From positions 1,085,001-1,149,000 of the forward strand of contig NZ_CP119566.1 of assembly GCF_029277445.1 (NCBI RefSeq): a stretch of 64,000 nucleotides of DNA, given 5' to 3'. Below, piece by piece: positions 34,886 to 44,050 of this stretch. The notes under the pieces were generated by a model. It ran no database searches and was not told the DNA's origin. It saw nothing but the letters and a program-made list of their open reading frames with translations. The translations under genes and the position numbers were made by a program. The stretch comes from Pararhizobium qamdonense (GTDB lineage: Bacteria; Pseudomonadota; Alphaproteobacteria; Rhizobiales; Rhizobiaceae). Position 1 is the first letter of the stretch. Each line of letters opens with the position of its first letter.

Positions 34886-35151
34886 CCTCTTCAGCAGCTG
34901 CACGGGCGGAAGTCTCCTCCATGCACAATGGCCCTGTGACGGTCTGCAGCATTCTTTCCACCCTGCGTGAAAGCGGGGTGGAATGCGATCTTTTTGGGCC
35001 GATTTAAGTCACTGCAGAACCATCGCTGGTTTGATCTGAAGTCGCGCATTCCGTGACTGCGGCACATTTGCTTGTGTCTTTCATTTGTATTCCTCCCGTT
35101 GCATTCCTATGTCTCTATCCGACCGAAACCGGCCTCAAGGGAGTGGACCGA

Positions 35152-35931
35152 ATGTTTGACGCAAAGAAATTGCTGGATCAGTTTTTGGGTTCTCAGATCC
35201 CCGGCGCCGGTGGCTCGGTGCGTGATCGCGCTGGACAGGCGACGCAGATGGCCAAGGACAATCCGCTGGCCGCTGGCGCCATCGCCGCTGTCCTGCTCGG
35301 CACGGGTACCGGCCGCCAGGTCGCGGGTTCTGCCCTGAAGCTCGGTGGTCTGGCTGCCATCGCCGGCCTCGGTTATCAGGCCTACAAGAATTACCAGGCC
35401 GGCAAGGAGCCGGTGGTGCAGCCGCAAGCGCAGGCGCAGCCAGAACTTCTGCCGCCACCTGCCGATTCCGGTTTCAGCACGGAGCCTGCGGTTCTCCGCA
35501 ACGATTTCGTTCTGGTGCTCGTGCGCGCCATGATCGCCGCTGCGCGTGCCGATGGCCATATCGATGATACCGAGCGCGCCCGCATCATGGACAAGGTCAA
35601 GATCTCCGGCCTTGATTCGGAAGCCGAACAGTTCCTGCATGAAGAGCTCAGCAAGCCCGTCGATCTCGACGCCATCGTCGCTGCCGCCGTGAGCGAGGAA
35701 GAGCGCGTCGAGCTCTATACTGCCTCCCGTCTGGCCATCGATGCCGACAGCCGTGCCGAGCGCGGTTATCTCGATCAGCTCGCCGGACGCCTCGGTCTTG
35801 CCGACGCGCTGGTCGATCATATCGAGGCGACGGTCTCTTCGGCCAAGACCCCGGTGATCGAGGCTCAGGCAAACCCGCCGCAAACCTCGGTGCCGCAGAC
35901 CGGCCAACCGCCGATCAAGTCGCCTTGGTGA
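35152..35931 (+). CDS. DUF533 (YebE-like, TerB-fold) protein
   Basis: 259 residues from ATG 35152 with GGGAG upstream. The N terminus MFDAKKLLDQFLGSQIPGAG is followed by a glycine/alanine-rich hydrophobic hairpin (LAAGAIAAVLLGTGTGRQVAGS and LGGLAAIAGLGYQAYKNY), a proline/glutamine linker and a TerB-like helical domain (VLVRAMIAAARADGHIDDTERARIM) with the acidic metal-binding pattern. The family is inner-membrane associated and of unknown function. Unlinked to its neighbours. Confidence 0.88.
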   Translation: MFDAKKLLDQFLGSQIPGAGGSVRDRAGQATQMAKDNPLAAGAIAAVLLGTGTGRQVAGSALKLGGLAAIAGLGYQAYKNYQAGKEPVVQPQAQAQPELLPPPADSGFSTEPAVLRNDFVLVLVRAMIAAARADGHIDDTERARIMDKVKISGLDSEAEQFLHEELSKPVDLDAIVAAAVSEEERVELYTASRLAIDADSRAERGYLDQLAGRLGLADALVDHIEATVSSAKTPVIEAQANPPQTSVPQTGQPPIKSPW

Positions 35932-36065
35932 TCAATCCATCATCACTTTGCATTTGTGCGGATGCCTGAGCTGTCCTATGCCAGCGTCAAAGCCTTTATA
36001 CAGACCGGCGCGGTAAGACGTGCCGGTCTTAGGGCTGATGGTGTGGTCACTCGGGGAGTGTGCAG

Positions 36066-36758
36066 ATGCGTGATTTGACCAATTGGACTGGCTGTCCGGC
36101 ACCGAAGCCGGTGACTCTCGAAGGCCGGTATGTCCGGATCGTGCCCTATGATCGCTCCGCGCATCTAGAGGCGCTCTGGCAGGCTTTCGGCGGCCTGGAG
36201 ATCAATGCGCGGCTGCAATATTTTGCGCAGGACGACTTTCGCAGCATCGAGGATTTCGATGCCTGGCTGACGGGCGTGCAAAAGGGCGGCTGGGTCACGG
36301 AGGTGTTCTACGACAAGGCTACGGGCGATGTGGTGGGCCTGGCTAATTACATGCGGCCGGATCCGGCCAATGGCGTGGTCGAGGTCGGCGGTGTCGCCCA
36401 TTCCTTCTCGATGGCCCGCTCACCTCTGTCCACCGAGGTGCACTATCTGATGGCCAAGCACGTCTTCGAGGAGCTTGGCTACCGGCGTTACGAGTGGAAA
36501 TGCGACAACCGCAACGAAGCCAGCAAGAAGACGGCCAACCGTCTCGGCTTCAGCTTCGAAGGCGTTTTCCGCCAGCACATGTTGTCCAAGCGCGCCAATC
36601 GCGATACCGCATGGTTCTCGATCATTGACGGCGAATGGCCTGTGCTGAATGCGGCTTTCGAAGCCTGGCTTTCGCCGGAGAATTTTGCCGGTGATGGCAC
36701 GCAGAAGCGCAAGCTGGAAGATATCCGCACCGAGCTTTCGCAAAAGGAGACCGCATGA
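36066..36758 (+). CDS. GNAT family N-acetyltransferase (RimJ/RimL type)
   Basis: 230 residues from ATG 36066, chosen because GGGGAG lies seven bases upstream (GTG 36060 would be too close). Residues 15-200 match the COG1670 GNAT layout: VTLEGRYVRIVPYDRSAHLEALWQAF, then EVGGVAHSFSMARSPLSTEVHYLMAKHVFEELGYRRYEWKCD and the acetyl-CoA region NRNEASKKTANRLGFSFEGVFRQHM. Substrates in this class include protein N termini, amino acids and antibiotics. Its stop overlaps the next small gene (ATGA). Confidence 0.88.
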   Translation: MRDLTNWTGCPAPKPVTLEGRYVRIVPYDRSAHLEALWQAFGGLEINARLQYFAQDDFRSIEDFDAWLTGVQKGGWVTEVFYDKATGDVVGLANYMRPDPANGVVEVGGVAHSFSMARSPLSTEVHYLMAKHVFEELGYRRYEWKCDNRNEASKKTANRLGFSFEGVFRQHMLSKRANRDTAWFSIIDGEWPVLNAAFEAWLSPENFAGDGTQKRKLEDIRTELSQKETA

Positions 36759-36970
36759 CCATCCCGGAAAAGAAGGACCGTTCGCCGGCAATCGCAGCGG
36801 CAGTGATCCTGCTTGTCGTCGGCGCGGGCTTCTTCATCCTGCCGAATATCATGCTCTGGATCGGTACCTATTCACCTTGGCTTGCGGCGGCCTTCGGCGC
36901 GCTGTTCGTGCTCGCCTTCTTCCTGATCTTCTGGCTGCGGGCCCGCTACCAGCGTGGCCGCGGGCTATAA
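36755..36970 (+). CDS. small two-helix membrane protein, 71 aa
   Basis: 71 residues overlapping the acetyltransferase stop by four bases (ATGA), so translation is coupled. A charged start (MTIPEKKDRSPA) leads to two hydrophobic helices (IAAAVILLVVGAGFFILPNIML and WLAAAFGALFVLAFFLIFWL) and a basic tail RARYQRGRGL. No family known to me; conserved short membrane proteins in this position occur in rhizobia. Topology with both ends in the cytoplasm is predicted by the positive charges. Confidence 0.75.
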   Translation: MTIPEKKDRSPAIAAAVILLVVGAGFFILPNIMLWIGTYSPWLAAAFGALFVLAFFLIFWLRARYQRGRGL

Positions 36971-36973
36971 AGG

Positions 36974-38005
36974 TCAGCCCTGCAGCGAAGCGCCAAGCAG
37001 GACGATGCCGAGCGTCAGCACCAGCAACGCGCCGGAAATTTCTATGCCATTGCTGATGCGCATGGCCGATGAGCCGCTGGATGCGTAGCGCACGGCGAGG
37101 TCCTTGGCGGTAACCGCGAGCGTCGCCAGCACCGAGACGGTGATGGCCGTGCCGATCGACATGGCAAAGACCGAGAGCACGCCACCCAGATAGAGCCCGT
37201 TCAGCAGTGCGAAACTCAGCACGATCAGCGCTCCGGAACAGGGCCGCAACCCCACGGCAATGATCGCCGACCAGGCTTCACGCAGCGCAAACCGGTCGCC
37301 TTTCAGCATCGAGGGATCAGGTGCATGCGCGTGGCCGCAGGTGTCGCAGACCTCGCCGTGAGCGTGGCTATGGCTGTGGCCGTGGGAATGATCGTGGTTA
37401 TGATGTGCGTGGCTATGCGCGTGTCCGTGGTCGTGTGCAACGGCCGGCGCCAGGCGCCGCGCCCGCATGCCGCGCAGTTTGCGAAACAGCAGCCAGCCGC
37501 CGAAGGCCGCGATCAGCGCGTAGCTCGCCACTTCCAGAAAATGCGTCGCCTGGGTCATCGAGATCGAGGAACCGCGCAGGACGAGATAGGCGGCACCCAC
37601 CAGCAGGATGGCGACGCCGCCCTGCATCATCGATGACAGGAACGACAGGAGCACGCCTCGCTTCAGCTCGGTCTCGTTGGCGATCATGTAGGAGGAGATG
37701 ACCGCCTTGCCGTGGCCGGGGCCTGCGGCATGGAACACGCCATAGGCAAAGGATAGCCCGATCAGCGACCAGAGATGCCACGGGTCGTCGCGCATCGCTT
37801 TGATCGCTTCGGTCAGCGTGTGGTAGAAGCGTTGCTGCTCCACGTTGATCCAGGCGAAAAAGCCGCCGAAGATACCGCTGGTGTTGAAGGATGGCTCTGC
37901 GGTGCCGATGCCGAGTGGCGACTGCGCATGGGCGACGCTGATACCGGCGGCCGTGACAATCAGCGCGAGGCCGATCAGGCGGGCAGGACCGCGCCCCATC
38001 AGCAT
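36974..38005 (-). CDS. nickel/cobalt exporter, NicO/RcnA family
   Basis: 343 residues with an N-terminal hydrophobic segment and six further membrane helices. Characteristic NicO motifs are FAYGVFHAAGPGHGKAVISSYM (about residue 90, HxxxPGHGK) and VGLRPCSGALIVLSFAL after a cytoplasmic loop rich in histidine (about residues 190-235, alternating His-Asp and His-Ser, plus CDTCGHAH). The loop should bind metal before export. It follows the DUF1007 gene with a seven-base overlap, a pairing usual for this family. Substrate Ni or Co is by family. Confidence 0.9.
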   Translation of the reverse strand: MLMGRGPARLIGLALIVTAAGISVAHAQSPLGIGTAEPSFNTSGIFGGFFAWINVEQQRFYHTLTEAIKAMRDDPWHLWSLIGLSFAYGVFHAAGPGHGKAVISSYMIANETELKRGVLLSFLSSMMQGGVAILLVGAAYLVLRGSSISMTQATHFLEVASYALIAAFGGWLLFRKLRGMRARRLAPAVAHDHGHAHSHAHHNHDHSHGHSHSHAHGEVCDTCGHAHAPDPSMLKGDRFALREAWSAIIAVGLRPCSGALIVLSFALLNGLYLGGVLSVFAMSIGTAITVSVLATLAVTAKDLAVRYASSGSSAMRISNGIEISGALLVLTLGIVLLGASLQG

Positions 38006-38640
38006 TTGAACTCGATTCGTGTGGCAAACATCTTCGACATGTCGGTTCCGGTCGGGTCGTTGAAGAAGGCGTCGGTCAGGCTGGCCTGGTTCTGGGCAAG
38101 CACTTCGTCCGGATCGGGGCGTACCACCTTGTGCTCGCAGGCGTTCAGCTGGTCGCCGACCGCAACGAGATCGCTGTCCGTCGGAAAATCCATCGCCGTA
38201 TACATTGTGGGGTCATAGACGCCGAACGACATATTGCCCTTGAGCGGGATCGGCTCGGCAGGCTTGACGGCGAACATCAAAAGCAGCTGGCCGTCCTTGT
38301 AATCCGCAGTGATTTCGTTGGGCTTGTTGACCTTGATGGTTTTGCCATTGTCGGTGATGGTCGTGTAATAATTGTATTCCTGCAGGGAATCGAGCACGGT
38401 CTGGCCGACCTCCTGCAATTCGTCGGGATCGAGCTGCGCATTGGAATTCTTGTCGAAATCCATCACGACGCTGGCGGAAAACAGCTCGTCGAAGCGCCAG
38501 ACATTGCGCAATTCGGTGATCTGGTTCGTCCCGTCGGCGACAATCTCCAGGCGGGCCTCGGCGAAGATATGCGGATGCGCGAGTGCGGCACCAGGCGCAA
38601 ATACGGCCGCTGCCGTCAGGATCAGGGGCAATCGCTTCAT
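37999..38640 (-). CDS. DUF1007 family periplasmic protein
   Basis: 213 residues from ATG 38640. Signal peptide MKRLPLILTAAAVFAPGAALA, cleaved before HPHIFAEARLEIV; the immediate mature N-terminal His-Pro-His could bind metal. The remaining beta-rich domain includes WRFDELFSASVVMDFDKNSN, an EF-hand-like acidic stretch NAQLDPDELQEVG. DUF1007 genes accompany NicO-type Ni/Co transporters and sometimes zinc loci. It overlaps the exporter start by seven bases. Confidence 0.9.
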   Translation of the reverse strand: MKRLPLILTAAAVFAPGAALAHPHIFAEARLEIVADGTNQITELRNVWRFDELFSASVVMDFDKNSNAQLDPDELQEVGQTVLDSLQEYNYYTTITDNGKTIKVNKPNEITADYKDGQLLLMFAVKPAEPIPLKGNMSFGVYDPTMYTAMDFPTDSDLVAVGDQLNACEHKVVRPDPDEVLAQNQASLTDAFFNDPTGTDMSKMFATRIEFKC

Positions 38641-38740
38641 TCTATCATGATTCCTTTGGCTGTTTCGGGCGCAACGCCAATACGCGAGCAATGTATGTCA
38701 AATGGGACGGAATTGGGACTTTTCGCCCAATGGGACCGCG

Positions 38741-39640
38741 TCAATTTTCCGCATTCTTGCGAAACCACTGGTGCAGGAAATCAACGAAGGTGCGCACCTT
38801 GGTCGGCAGATAGCGCCGGTGCGGGTAGATCGCGTAGATGCCGCGATCCTTCGGGATATAGTCTTCGAACATGGAGACCAATGTGCCGGCGGTGACCTTC
38901 GGCCGGGCGATGAAATCGGGAACGCTGGCAATGCCCATGCCGGATTCCGCCGCGCGTACGGCGGCAAGCGGGCTGTTGACCTCGATCGGGCCGCCAACCG
39001 GCACACTGAACCCGGTGCCATCGGGCTCGGTAAAGCGCCAGTTGCTGTAGGAGCGGCCGTTGGTGTCGATGATGCAGGCGTGCCGCGACAGTTCGGACGG
39101 GTGGTTGATGGGTCCAAACTCTTCAAGGAATGCCGGTGTCGCGCAGTAGAGAACCTGAAAATCATCAAGCTTGCGGGCAATCAGCGTCGAATCCTCCAGC
39201 TTGGTGATCCGGATTGCCACGTCGAACCCTTCTTCGACCAGATCGACGAAACGGTCGTCGGAGATGATTTCCAGCGACAGTTCCGGATGCGCCTTGCCGA
39301 AATCGATCAGCGACTGGCCGATTTCCGCATCGACGAAGGTGCGGGGTGCTGAAATGCGCAGGCGGCCCTTGAGGTCGGAATTGCTGGCGCGAACCAGGTC
39401 GGCGAGGTTGTCGATCTCTTTCAGGATTTCCGACGCCGTACGGTAATAGGTATGACCGGCCTCGGTGAGCGAAAACTGCCGGGTCGTGCGGTTGAGCAGA
39501 AGGGCGCCAAGTTCGTCCTCAAGCTCGCGCACATATTTCGACAGAAGCGCCTTCGAGCGGCCAACACGCCGGGCGGCTGCGGAAAACCCCTCGGCATCGA
39601 CGACGTCGATGAAGGCGCGAATGCGGGTCAGTGTATCCAT
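38741..39640 (-). CDS. LysR family transcriptional regulator
   Basis: 299 residues from ATG 39640; the open frame further upstream has no LysR homology. N-terminal winged HTH: MDTLTRIRAFIDVVDAEGFSAAARRVGRSKALLSKYVRELE, then LLNRTTRQFSLTEAGHTYY. The LysR substrate domain follows (RLRISAPRTFVDAEIGQSLI, GFDVAIRITKLEDSTLIARK, MGIASVPDFIA). It resembles the CrgA/AaeR-type group with a fairly generic domain. No target gene is adjacent in divergent position: the next gene upstream is odc 700 bases away. Confidence 0.9.
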   Translation of the reverse strand: MDTLTRIRAFIDVVDAEGFSAAARRVGRSKALLSKYVRELEDELGALLLNRTTRQFSLTEAGHTYYRTASEILKEIDNLADLVRASNSDLKGRLRISAPRTFVDAEIGQSLIDFGKAHPELSLEIISDDRFVDLVEEGFDVAIRITKLEDSTLIARKLDDFQVLYCATPAFLEEFGPINHPSELSRHACIIDTNGRSYSNWRFTEPDGTGFSVPVGGPIEVNSPLAAVRAAESGMGIASVPDFIARPKVTAGTLVSMFEDYIPKDRGIYAIYPHRRYLPTKVRTFVDFLHQWFRKNAEN

Positions 39641-40352
39641 CGGGCTGCTGTTCCTGCCTGTTTGGGCTGCCGCCCTGTTCCTGATTCGCTTTTCTCGGCC
39701 GTCGCGACGATAGACCGGCGTTGCGCAAAGGCGAAGGACCGTTGCAGCCGTTAACGTTTCGCGTTCTGCAGAAAGCCGGTGCGGCTTTTCCAAAAACGAT
39801 CTTAAAACAAGGCGTTGGTTTTCGCGACGGGTTCGCCCGGATTGTTCAGCAAATCTGAACATATTAACAGTTGGCGCTGCGCAGAAAAAATCATCGGCCA
39901 ATTTGAAAAAAGTCTTGATTACGACAAGGTTTTTTCTTATCTCCGCTTCAGCCCAAAGTCGCACGTGCCCATGGGTGTCCGCCGACCCTCGAATTTGGTG
40001 AGGAAATCGGTAAGGTACCTGGAATTAACCCCTCCAGTCGCTCCTCCGGCCAACCGGAAAATGCGAGGACATCTGAAGCAACGACGGTGCGGGCCTTTTT
40101 GTTCTCTCCCTGCTTTCCATCAGCGGGGGTTACTGAAGAGGCACACCTTCATTGCCGGAAGTGCGGTAGGGTCATCCTTCCAATCAATGGCAGACAAAGC
40201 GGATCAAAGCTCTTGGCGGGGCGTTGTTCCATCATTCGCGCATCGTGCGCATGTCTGGTTCCGGGGTCTCCACCGGCTGGTTCCAGGGCATGTTCGCGTA
40301 TGTCCTTTGTCCTCCACATCTTTGTGGAGCGTATCTGATTGAGGATAGAACC
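39641..40352. other. long interval and leader upstream of ornithine decarboxylase
   Basis: 712 bases without a convincing gene between the divergent LysR gene and odc. The part nearest odc is described as a leader RNA candidate. ORFs across it lack coding character. Confidence 0.5.
40130..40352 (+). ncRNA. candidate speF-type leader RNA
   Basis: Alphaproteobacterial ornithine decarboxylase genes are known to carry the conserved speF RNA motif in the 5' leader (established knowledge). The leader here is long and structured. Near the start codon CTCCACA (40312-40318) pairs with TGTGGAG (40323-40329), and GGTCTCCACCGG plus CTGGTTCCAG (40265-40286) form further hairpins. Boundaries are approximate and I could not match the covariance model by eye. 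Confidence 0.45.
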
Positions 40353-41486
40353 ATGACGACTGCACGTATCATCGATTTCCTGAACACCCGACGTCCCGAA
40401 GGTCCTTGCCTTGTGGTTGACCTCGATGTCGTGCGCGACAATTTCAAGGCTTTCCGTCACGCTCTGCCGGATAGCTCGATCTACTATGCCGTCAAGGCAA
40501 ACCCGTCGCCGGAAATCCTGCGTCTGCTCGCCTCCCTGGGCTCCAACTTCGATTGCGCGGGCGTCGCCGAAATCGAGATGGCGCTCGATGCCGGTGCGAC
40601 CGCTTCGCGCATCTCCTTCGGCAACACGATCAAGAAGGAACGCGACATTGCCAAGGCGCATGCGCTCGGCGTTTCGCTGTTTGCTGTCGATAGCCATGAG
40701 GAAGTCGAAAAGATTTCCCGTGCCGCTCCCGGCGCCCGCGTGTTCTGCCGCGTCCTCACCGATGGCGAAGGTGCCGAATGGCCCTTGTCGCGCAAGTTCG
40801 GCTGCGTCCCGCAGATGGCTGTCGACGTTCTCGTCTATGCGCATCAGCTGGGCCTCGTCTCGCACGGCGTCTCATTCCATGTCGGCTCGCAGATGACCAA
40901 GGTCGATGCCTGGGATTCGGCACTCGCCGATGCCAAGCGCGTTTTCGTGCAGCTTGCCAAGCAGGGCATCCAGCTGAAGATGGTCAATATGGGCGGTGGT
41001 TTTCCGACCAAGTACCTGCGCGACGTGCCTTCGGCGGAAGCCTATGGCAAGGCGATCTTTTCGTCGCTGCGCAAGCACTTCGGCAACAACATCCCGGAAA
41101 CCATCATCGAGCCGGGCCGCGGCATGGTCGGCAATGCCGGCGTGATCAAGGCGGAAGTCGTCCTGATCTCGAAGAAGTCGGACAATGACAACCACCGCTG
41201 GGTGTTCCTCGACATCGGCAAGTTCGGCGGTCTCGCCGAAACCATGGATGAAGCGATCCGTTACCCGATCCGCACCATCCATGATGCCGACGAGATGGAG
41301 CCTTGCGTGCTGGCCGGTCCGACCTGCGATTCGGCTGACGTGATGTACGAGAAGAACATGTATCCGCTGCCGATCACGCTTTCGATCGGCGACGAAGTTC
41401 TGATCGAGGGCACGGGCGCCTACACGACGACCTATTCGGCCGTGGCTTTTAACGGTTTCGATCCGCTGAAGTCCTACGTCATCTGA
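40353..41486 (+). CDS. odc: ornithine/lysine decarboxylase, alanine racemase-fold
   Basis: 377 residues, the usual length of rhizobial ornithine decarboxylases (group IV). It makes putrescine from ornithine. The PLP lysine is in IYYAVKANPSPEIL (about residue 51); the phosphate-binding glycine loop is in VNMGGGFPTKYL; EPGRGMVGNAGV and the catalytic-cysteine motif GPTCDSADVMYEK are intact. ATG 40353 has GAGGA upstream; an in-frame extension through the leader to 40224 is not credible. An acetyltransferase gene follows after 101 bases and may act on the product or share the unit. Confidence 0.93.
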   Translation: MTTARIIDFLNTRRPEGPCLVVDLDVVRDNFKAFRHALPDSSIYYAVKANPSPEILRLLASLGSNFDCAGVAEIEMALDAGATASRISFGNTIKKERDIAKAHALGVSLFAVDSHEEVEKISRAAPGARVFCRVLTDGEGAEWPLSRKFGCVPQMAVDVLVYAHQLGLVSHGVSFHVGSQMTKVDAWDSALADAKRVFVQLAKQGIQLKMVNMGGGFPTKYLRDVPSAEAYGKAIFSSLRKHFGNNIPETIIEPGRGMVGNAGVIKAEVVLISKKSDNDNHRWVFLDIGKFGGLAETMDEAIRYPIRTIHDADEMEPCVLAGPTCDSADVMYEKNMYPLPITLSIGDEVLIEGTGAYTTTYSAVAFNGFDPLKSYVI

Positions 41487-41587
41487 TTGGCGTCAGCTAA
41501 ACAGTCTGCTCCGGGTCAAATCGGAGCAGCGAATTCACAATTTGTTTTCGATACCGTTTGAATCGGTTTTGAGTACGGGAGGCCAAG

Positions 41588-42178
41588 ATGGCCGCTGTTC
41601 TTGATTCTGTCCGCGCCTTCTTTGCGCAGAATGCCTTCACCATCGACGCTGAAAATCCGGGCGACGTTGTCGCGCGCGAAAATCTGCTTGACCAGGCCAT
41701 GGGCCCGAACCGCCGCCGCAAGTCGTCCGAGACGCTGCGCCGCGGCCGTGTGCCGGCCGAAGGCCTGGCTCTGGTCGCCCGCGATCCGGATGGCCATGTC
41801 ATCGGCACCGTGCGCCTGTGGAACGTCGAAGCCGGCGTCAGCCGCGACGGCACGCCCGTTGACGCGCTGCTGCTCGGCCCCCTGGCGGTCGATGCCGCCC
41901 ATGAGGGCAAGGGTATCGGCGGCGCCCTGATGCGGGCGGCGATCGGCGAAGCCAAGAGCCGTGGTCACGGCGCCATCCTTTTGGTTGGCGACGCACCCTA
42001 TTACGAGCGTTTCGGCTTTTTTGCCGCCAAGGCACAGCATCTGGTCATGCCTGGCCCGTTCGAGCGCAACCGGTTTCTGGCCATCGAGCTGAAAGACGGC
42101 TGGCTGGACGGTGCGGCCGGCATGCTGGTCGCCAGCGGCCGCAAGCTCGCCATGCCGCGCCTTCGCCGCGCAGCTTGA
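41588..42178 (+). CDS. GNAT family N-acetyltransferase (YhbS-like)
   Basis: 196 residues. The GNAT core reads GLALVARDPDGHVIGTVRLW, LLLGPLAVDAAHEGKGIGGALMRAAIGEAKSRGH (acetyl-CoA pyrophosphate loop HEGKGIGG) and ILLVGDAPYYERFGF. It follows the ornithine decarboxylase gene on the same strand and ends at a good terminator, so the two probably share a transcript; polyamine or ornithine acetylation is a guess from context only. Confidence 0.85.
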   Translation: MAAVLDSVRAFFAQNAFTIDAENPGDVVARENLLDQAMGPNRRRKSSETLRRGRVPAEGLALVARDPDGHVIGTVRLWNVEAGVSRDGTPVDALLLGPLAVDAAHEGKGIGGALMRAAIGEAKSRGHGAILLVGDAPYYERFGFFAAKAQHLVMPGPFERNRFLAIELKDGWLDGAAGMLVASGRKLAMPRLRRAA

Positions 42179-42188
42179 AATGGCCACA

Positions 42189-42222
42189 GCATCGCGCTGT
42201 AAAAAGCGCGATGCCATTTTTC
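42189..42222 (+). terminator. intrinsic terminator after the odc-GNAT unit
   Basis: GCATCGCGCT (42189-42198) pairs with AGCGCGATGC (42205-42214), followed by CATTTTTCC. A clear rho-independent terminator. Confidence 0.85.
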
Positions 42223-42337
42223 CTGCCGGCATGCTGACGCCCGCCGCGCGGTAACATGCCCGTCAACTTCGCGTGACATCCGGGAAAATCCGGATTTCCT
42301 TCTGGAATTCGCCGTCTTCCGCAGCCAGCATACCGGC

Positions 42338-43381
42338 ATGTTGATCCGGACCCTTCTTTGCATCGCCCTTGTTTTCTCCAGCGGCTCTGTCCTGGCACAG
42401 GACAAAGCCGCTCCTCCCATTGCTGCCCAAACGGCGGCGGTGAGCGCCATTCTCGATCGCGCCGCGCAATTGTCATCGCTAAAATCGGTTGTCGTCTCGC
42501 GTGATGGCGGCATCATCGCCGAACGCGGTTATGGCGGGCATACGCCGCGAGAGCCCACCAATATCAAATCGGCCTCCAAATCGATCATGTCCGCGCTCGT
42601 CGGTATCGCTATTGCCAAAGGCGAACTGGAGGGCGTCGATCAGAAGATTGCGCCGATTTTGTCGCGGGACCTGCCTGAAAACCCTGATCCGCGCCTGCAG
42701 CAGGTGACGATCGGAAACCTTCTTTCCATGCAGGCGGGGCTTGGGCGGACGTCCGGTCCCAATTACGGCCGCTGGGTTTCAAGCCGCAACTGGGTGCGCA
42801 GCGCGCTTTCCCTGCCGTTTGCTGCCGATCCCGGCGGACCCATGCTTTACTCGACAGGCTCTACGCATCTTTTGTCTGCCATCCTGACACGTGCCTCCGG
42901 GCAATCGACGCTGGCTCTGGCGCGCCGCTGGTTCGAGCCGCTGAAGGGCTTTTCCATCACCGCCTGGGACCGAGACCCGCAGGGCATCTATCTCGGGGGC
43001 AATCAGATGGCGATGAGCACGCGGTCGCTTCTGGCTTTTGGCGAACTCTACCGCAATGGCGGCAAGACGCCGGAAGGGGTTCAGATCGTGCCTGCGGACT
43101 GGGTTGCGCAATCCTGGCAGCACAGGACCAATTCGCAGTTTACCGGCGACAGTTACGGCTATGGCTGGTTCCTGCGCAATATGGCGGGCCGCGACGTTCG
43201 CTATGCCTGGGGTTATGGCGGCCAAATGCTCTATATCGTGCCGTCGCTAGGGCTCACCGTCGCCATGACCTCCCAGGAAGACGCGCCATCCGCCCGCACT
43301 GGTTACCGCGATAGCCTGCACCAGCTGATGGCCGACATCATTCTTGCCAACGAGACCGCAGCTACCATGCGTCCCGGTTGA
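42338..43381 (+). CDS. serine hydrolase, beta-lactamase/6-aminohexanoate-dimer hydrolase-like
   Basis: 347 residues with a signal peptide (MLIRTLLCIALVFSSGSVLAQ, about residues 1-21), so periplasmic. The class C-like serine hydrolase motifs are SASK in IKSASKSIMSALVGIA (nucleophile Ser and general-base Lys), then YSTGSTHLLSAIL (YSN-type) and SYGYGWFLR with RYAWGYGGQMLYIVPSLGLTVAMTS at the C terminus. It may hydrolyse amides, esters or peptides; the family includes EstB, NylB and D-Ala carboxypeptidases. A beta-lactam resistance role is not shown. Confidence 0.85.
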   Translation: MLIRTLLCIALVFSSGSVLAQDKAAPPIAAQTAAVSAILDRAAQLSSLKSVVVSRDGGIIAERGYGGHTPREPTNIKSASKSIMSALVGIAIAKGELEGVDQKIAPILSRDLPENPDPRLQQVTIGNLLSMQAGLGRTSGPNYGRWVSSRNWVRSALSLPFAADPGGPMLYSTGSTHLLSAILTRASGQSTLALARRWFEPLKGFSITAWDRDPQGIYLGGNQMAMSTRSLLAFGELYRNGGKTPEGVQIVPADWVAQSWQHRTNSQFTGDSYGYGWFLRNMAGRDVRYAWGYGGQMLYIVPSLGLTVAMTSQEDAPSARTGYRDSLHQLMADIILANETAATMRPG

Positions 43382-43576
43382 TGACCGTGGTTTGACAGAC
43401 AGGTTCCGCTGGGGTAAACGCTCGCCAACGGGTGAGAGCCCCGGCTGTCCGCGAGCTCCGTGCTTTTGGTGAAGTCTCTTATAATCCTCTTCGGTCGTCC
43501 ATATCCTGTGGCGTGCGAACGGTGGCAAGGCGGACCCCCTCCGGATGATTGCACGCTCCATGTTGGAGACTGAACG

Positions 43577-44020
43577 ATGCGTGGACCGATCCCGCTTCCC
43601 TCACTCGATGCCCTGAAGGACCAGGCAAAACGGCTGCGCGCCGGTCTTGCCACCGGCGGCCAGAACATCACCCATTCGAAATCGCTGGAGCTTCTGGCCG
43701 CGCAATACGGGTTTCGCGACTGGAACACGCTGCATGCTGTGATCGGCAACCGGCCGCCCCTCAATCCGTGGATGCTCGGGTCGCGGGTCAAAGGCCATTA
43801 TCTCGGCCAGCCCTTCGAAGCGACAATTCTCGGCGTCCAGGCCGTGACCGCCCAACCCGGCCGCTACCGCCTCACGCTCGATTTCGACGAGCCCGTGGAT
43901 GTCGTCACGTTCGACAGCTTCTCGGCTTTCCGCAAACGCGTCCACTGCACCATCGACGAAACCGGACGAACGGTCGAGAAAACCTCGAACGGCCGGCCGC
44001 AGGTGGAATTGGCGTGGTGA
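43577..44020 (+). CDS. glyoxalase-related protein (Glyoxalase_8-like domain)
   Basis: 147 residues. The N-terminal 60 residues, LPSLDALKDQAKRLRAGLATGGQNITHSKSLELLAAQYGFRDWNTLHAVI, match the helical module annotated as a glyoxalase-related domain and found fused to VOC proteins. The rest is a small beta domain (GHYLGQPFEATILGVQAV, YRLTLDFDEPVDVV). No VOC catalytic unit is attached here. Function unknown; stands alone on its strand. Confidence 0.75.
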   Translation: MRGPIPLPSLDALKDQAKRLRAGLATGGQNITHSKSLELLAAQYGFRDWNTLHAVIGNRPPLNPWMLGSRVKGHYLGQPFEATILGVQAVTAQPGRYRLTLDFDEPVDVVTFDSFSAFRKRVHCTIDETGRTVEKTSNGRPQVELAW

Positions 44021-44050
44021 AGAGCGCGTAGGCTGGCAGGGCTTGCACCA

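Noticed and set aside
40224..40352. In-frame N-terminal extension of ornithine decarboxylase
   Set aside because: The protein family starts at the ATG at 40353, which has a good ribosome site; the extension is leader RNA.
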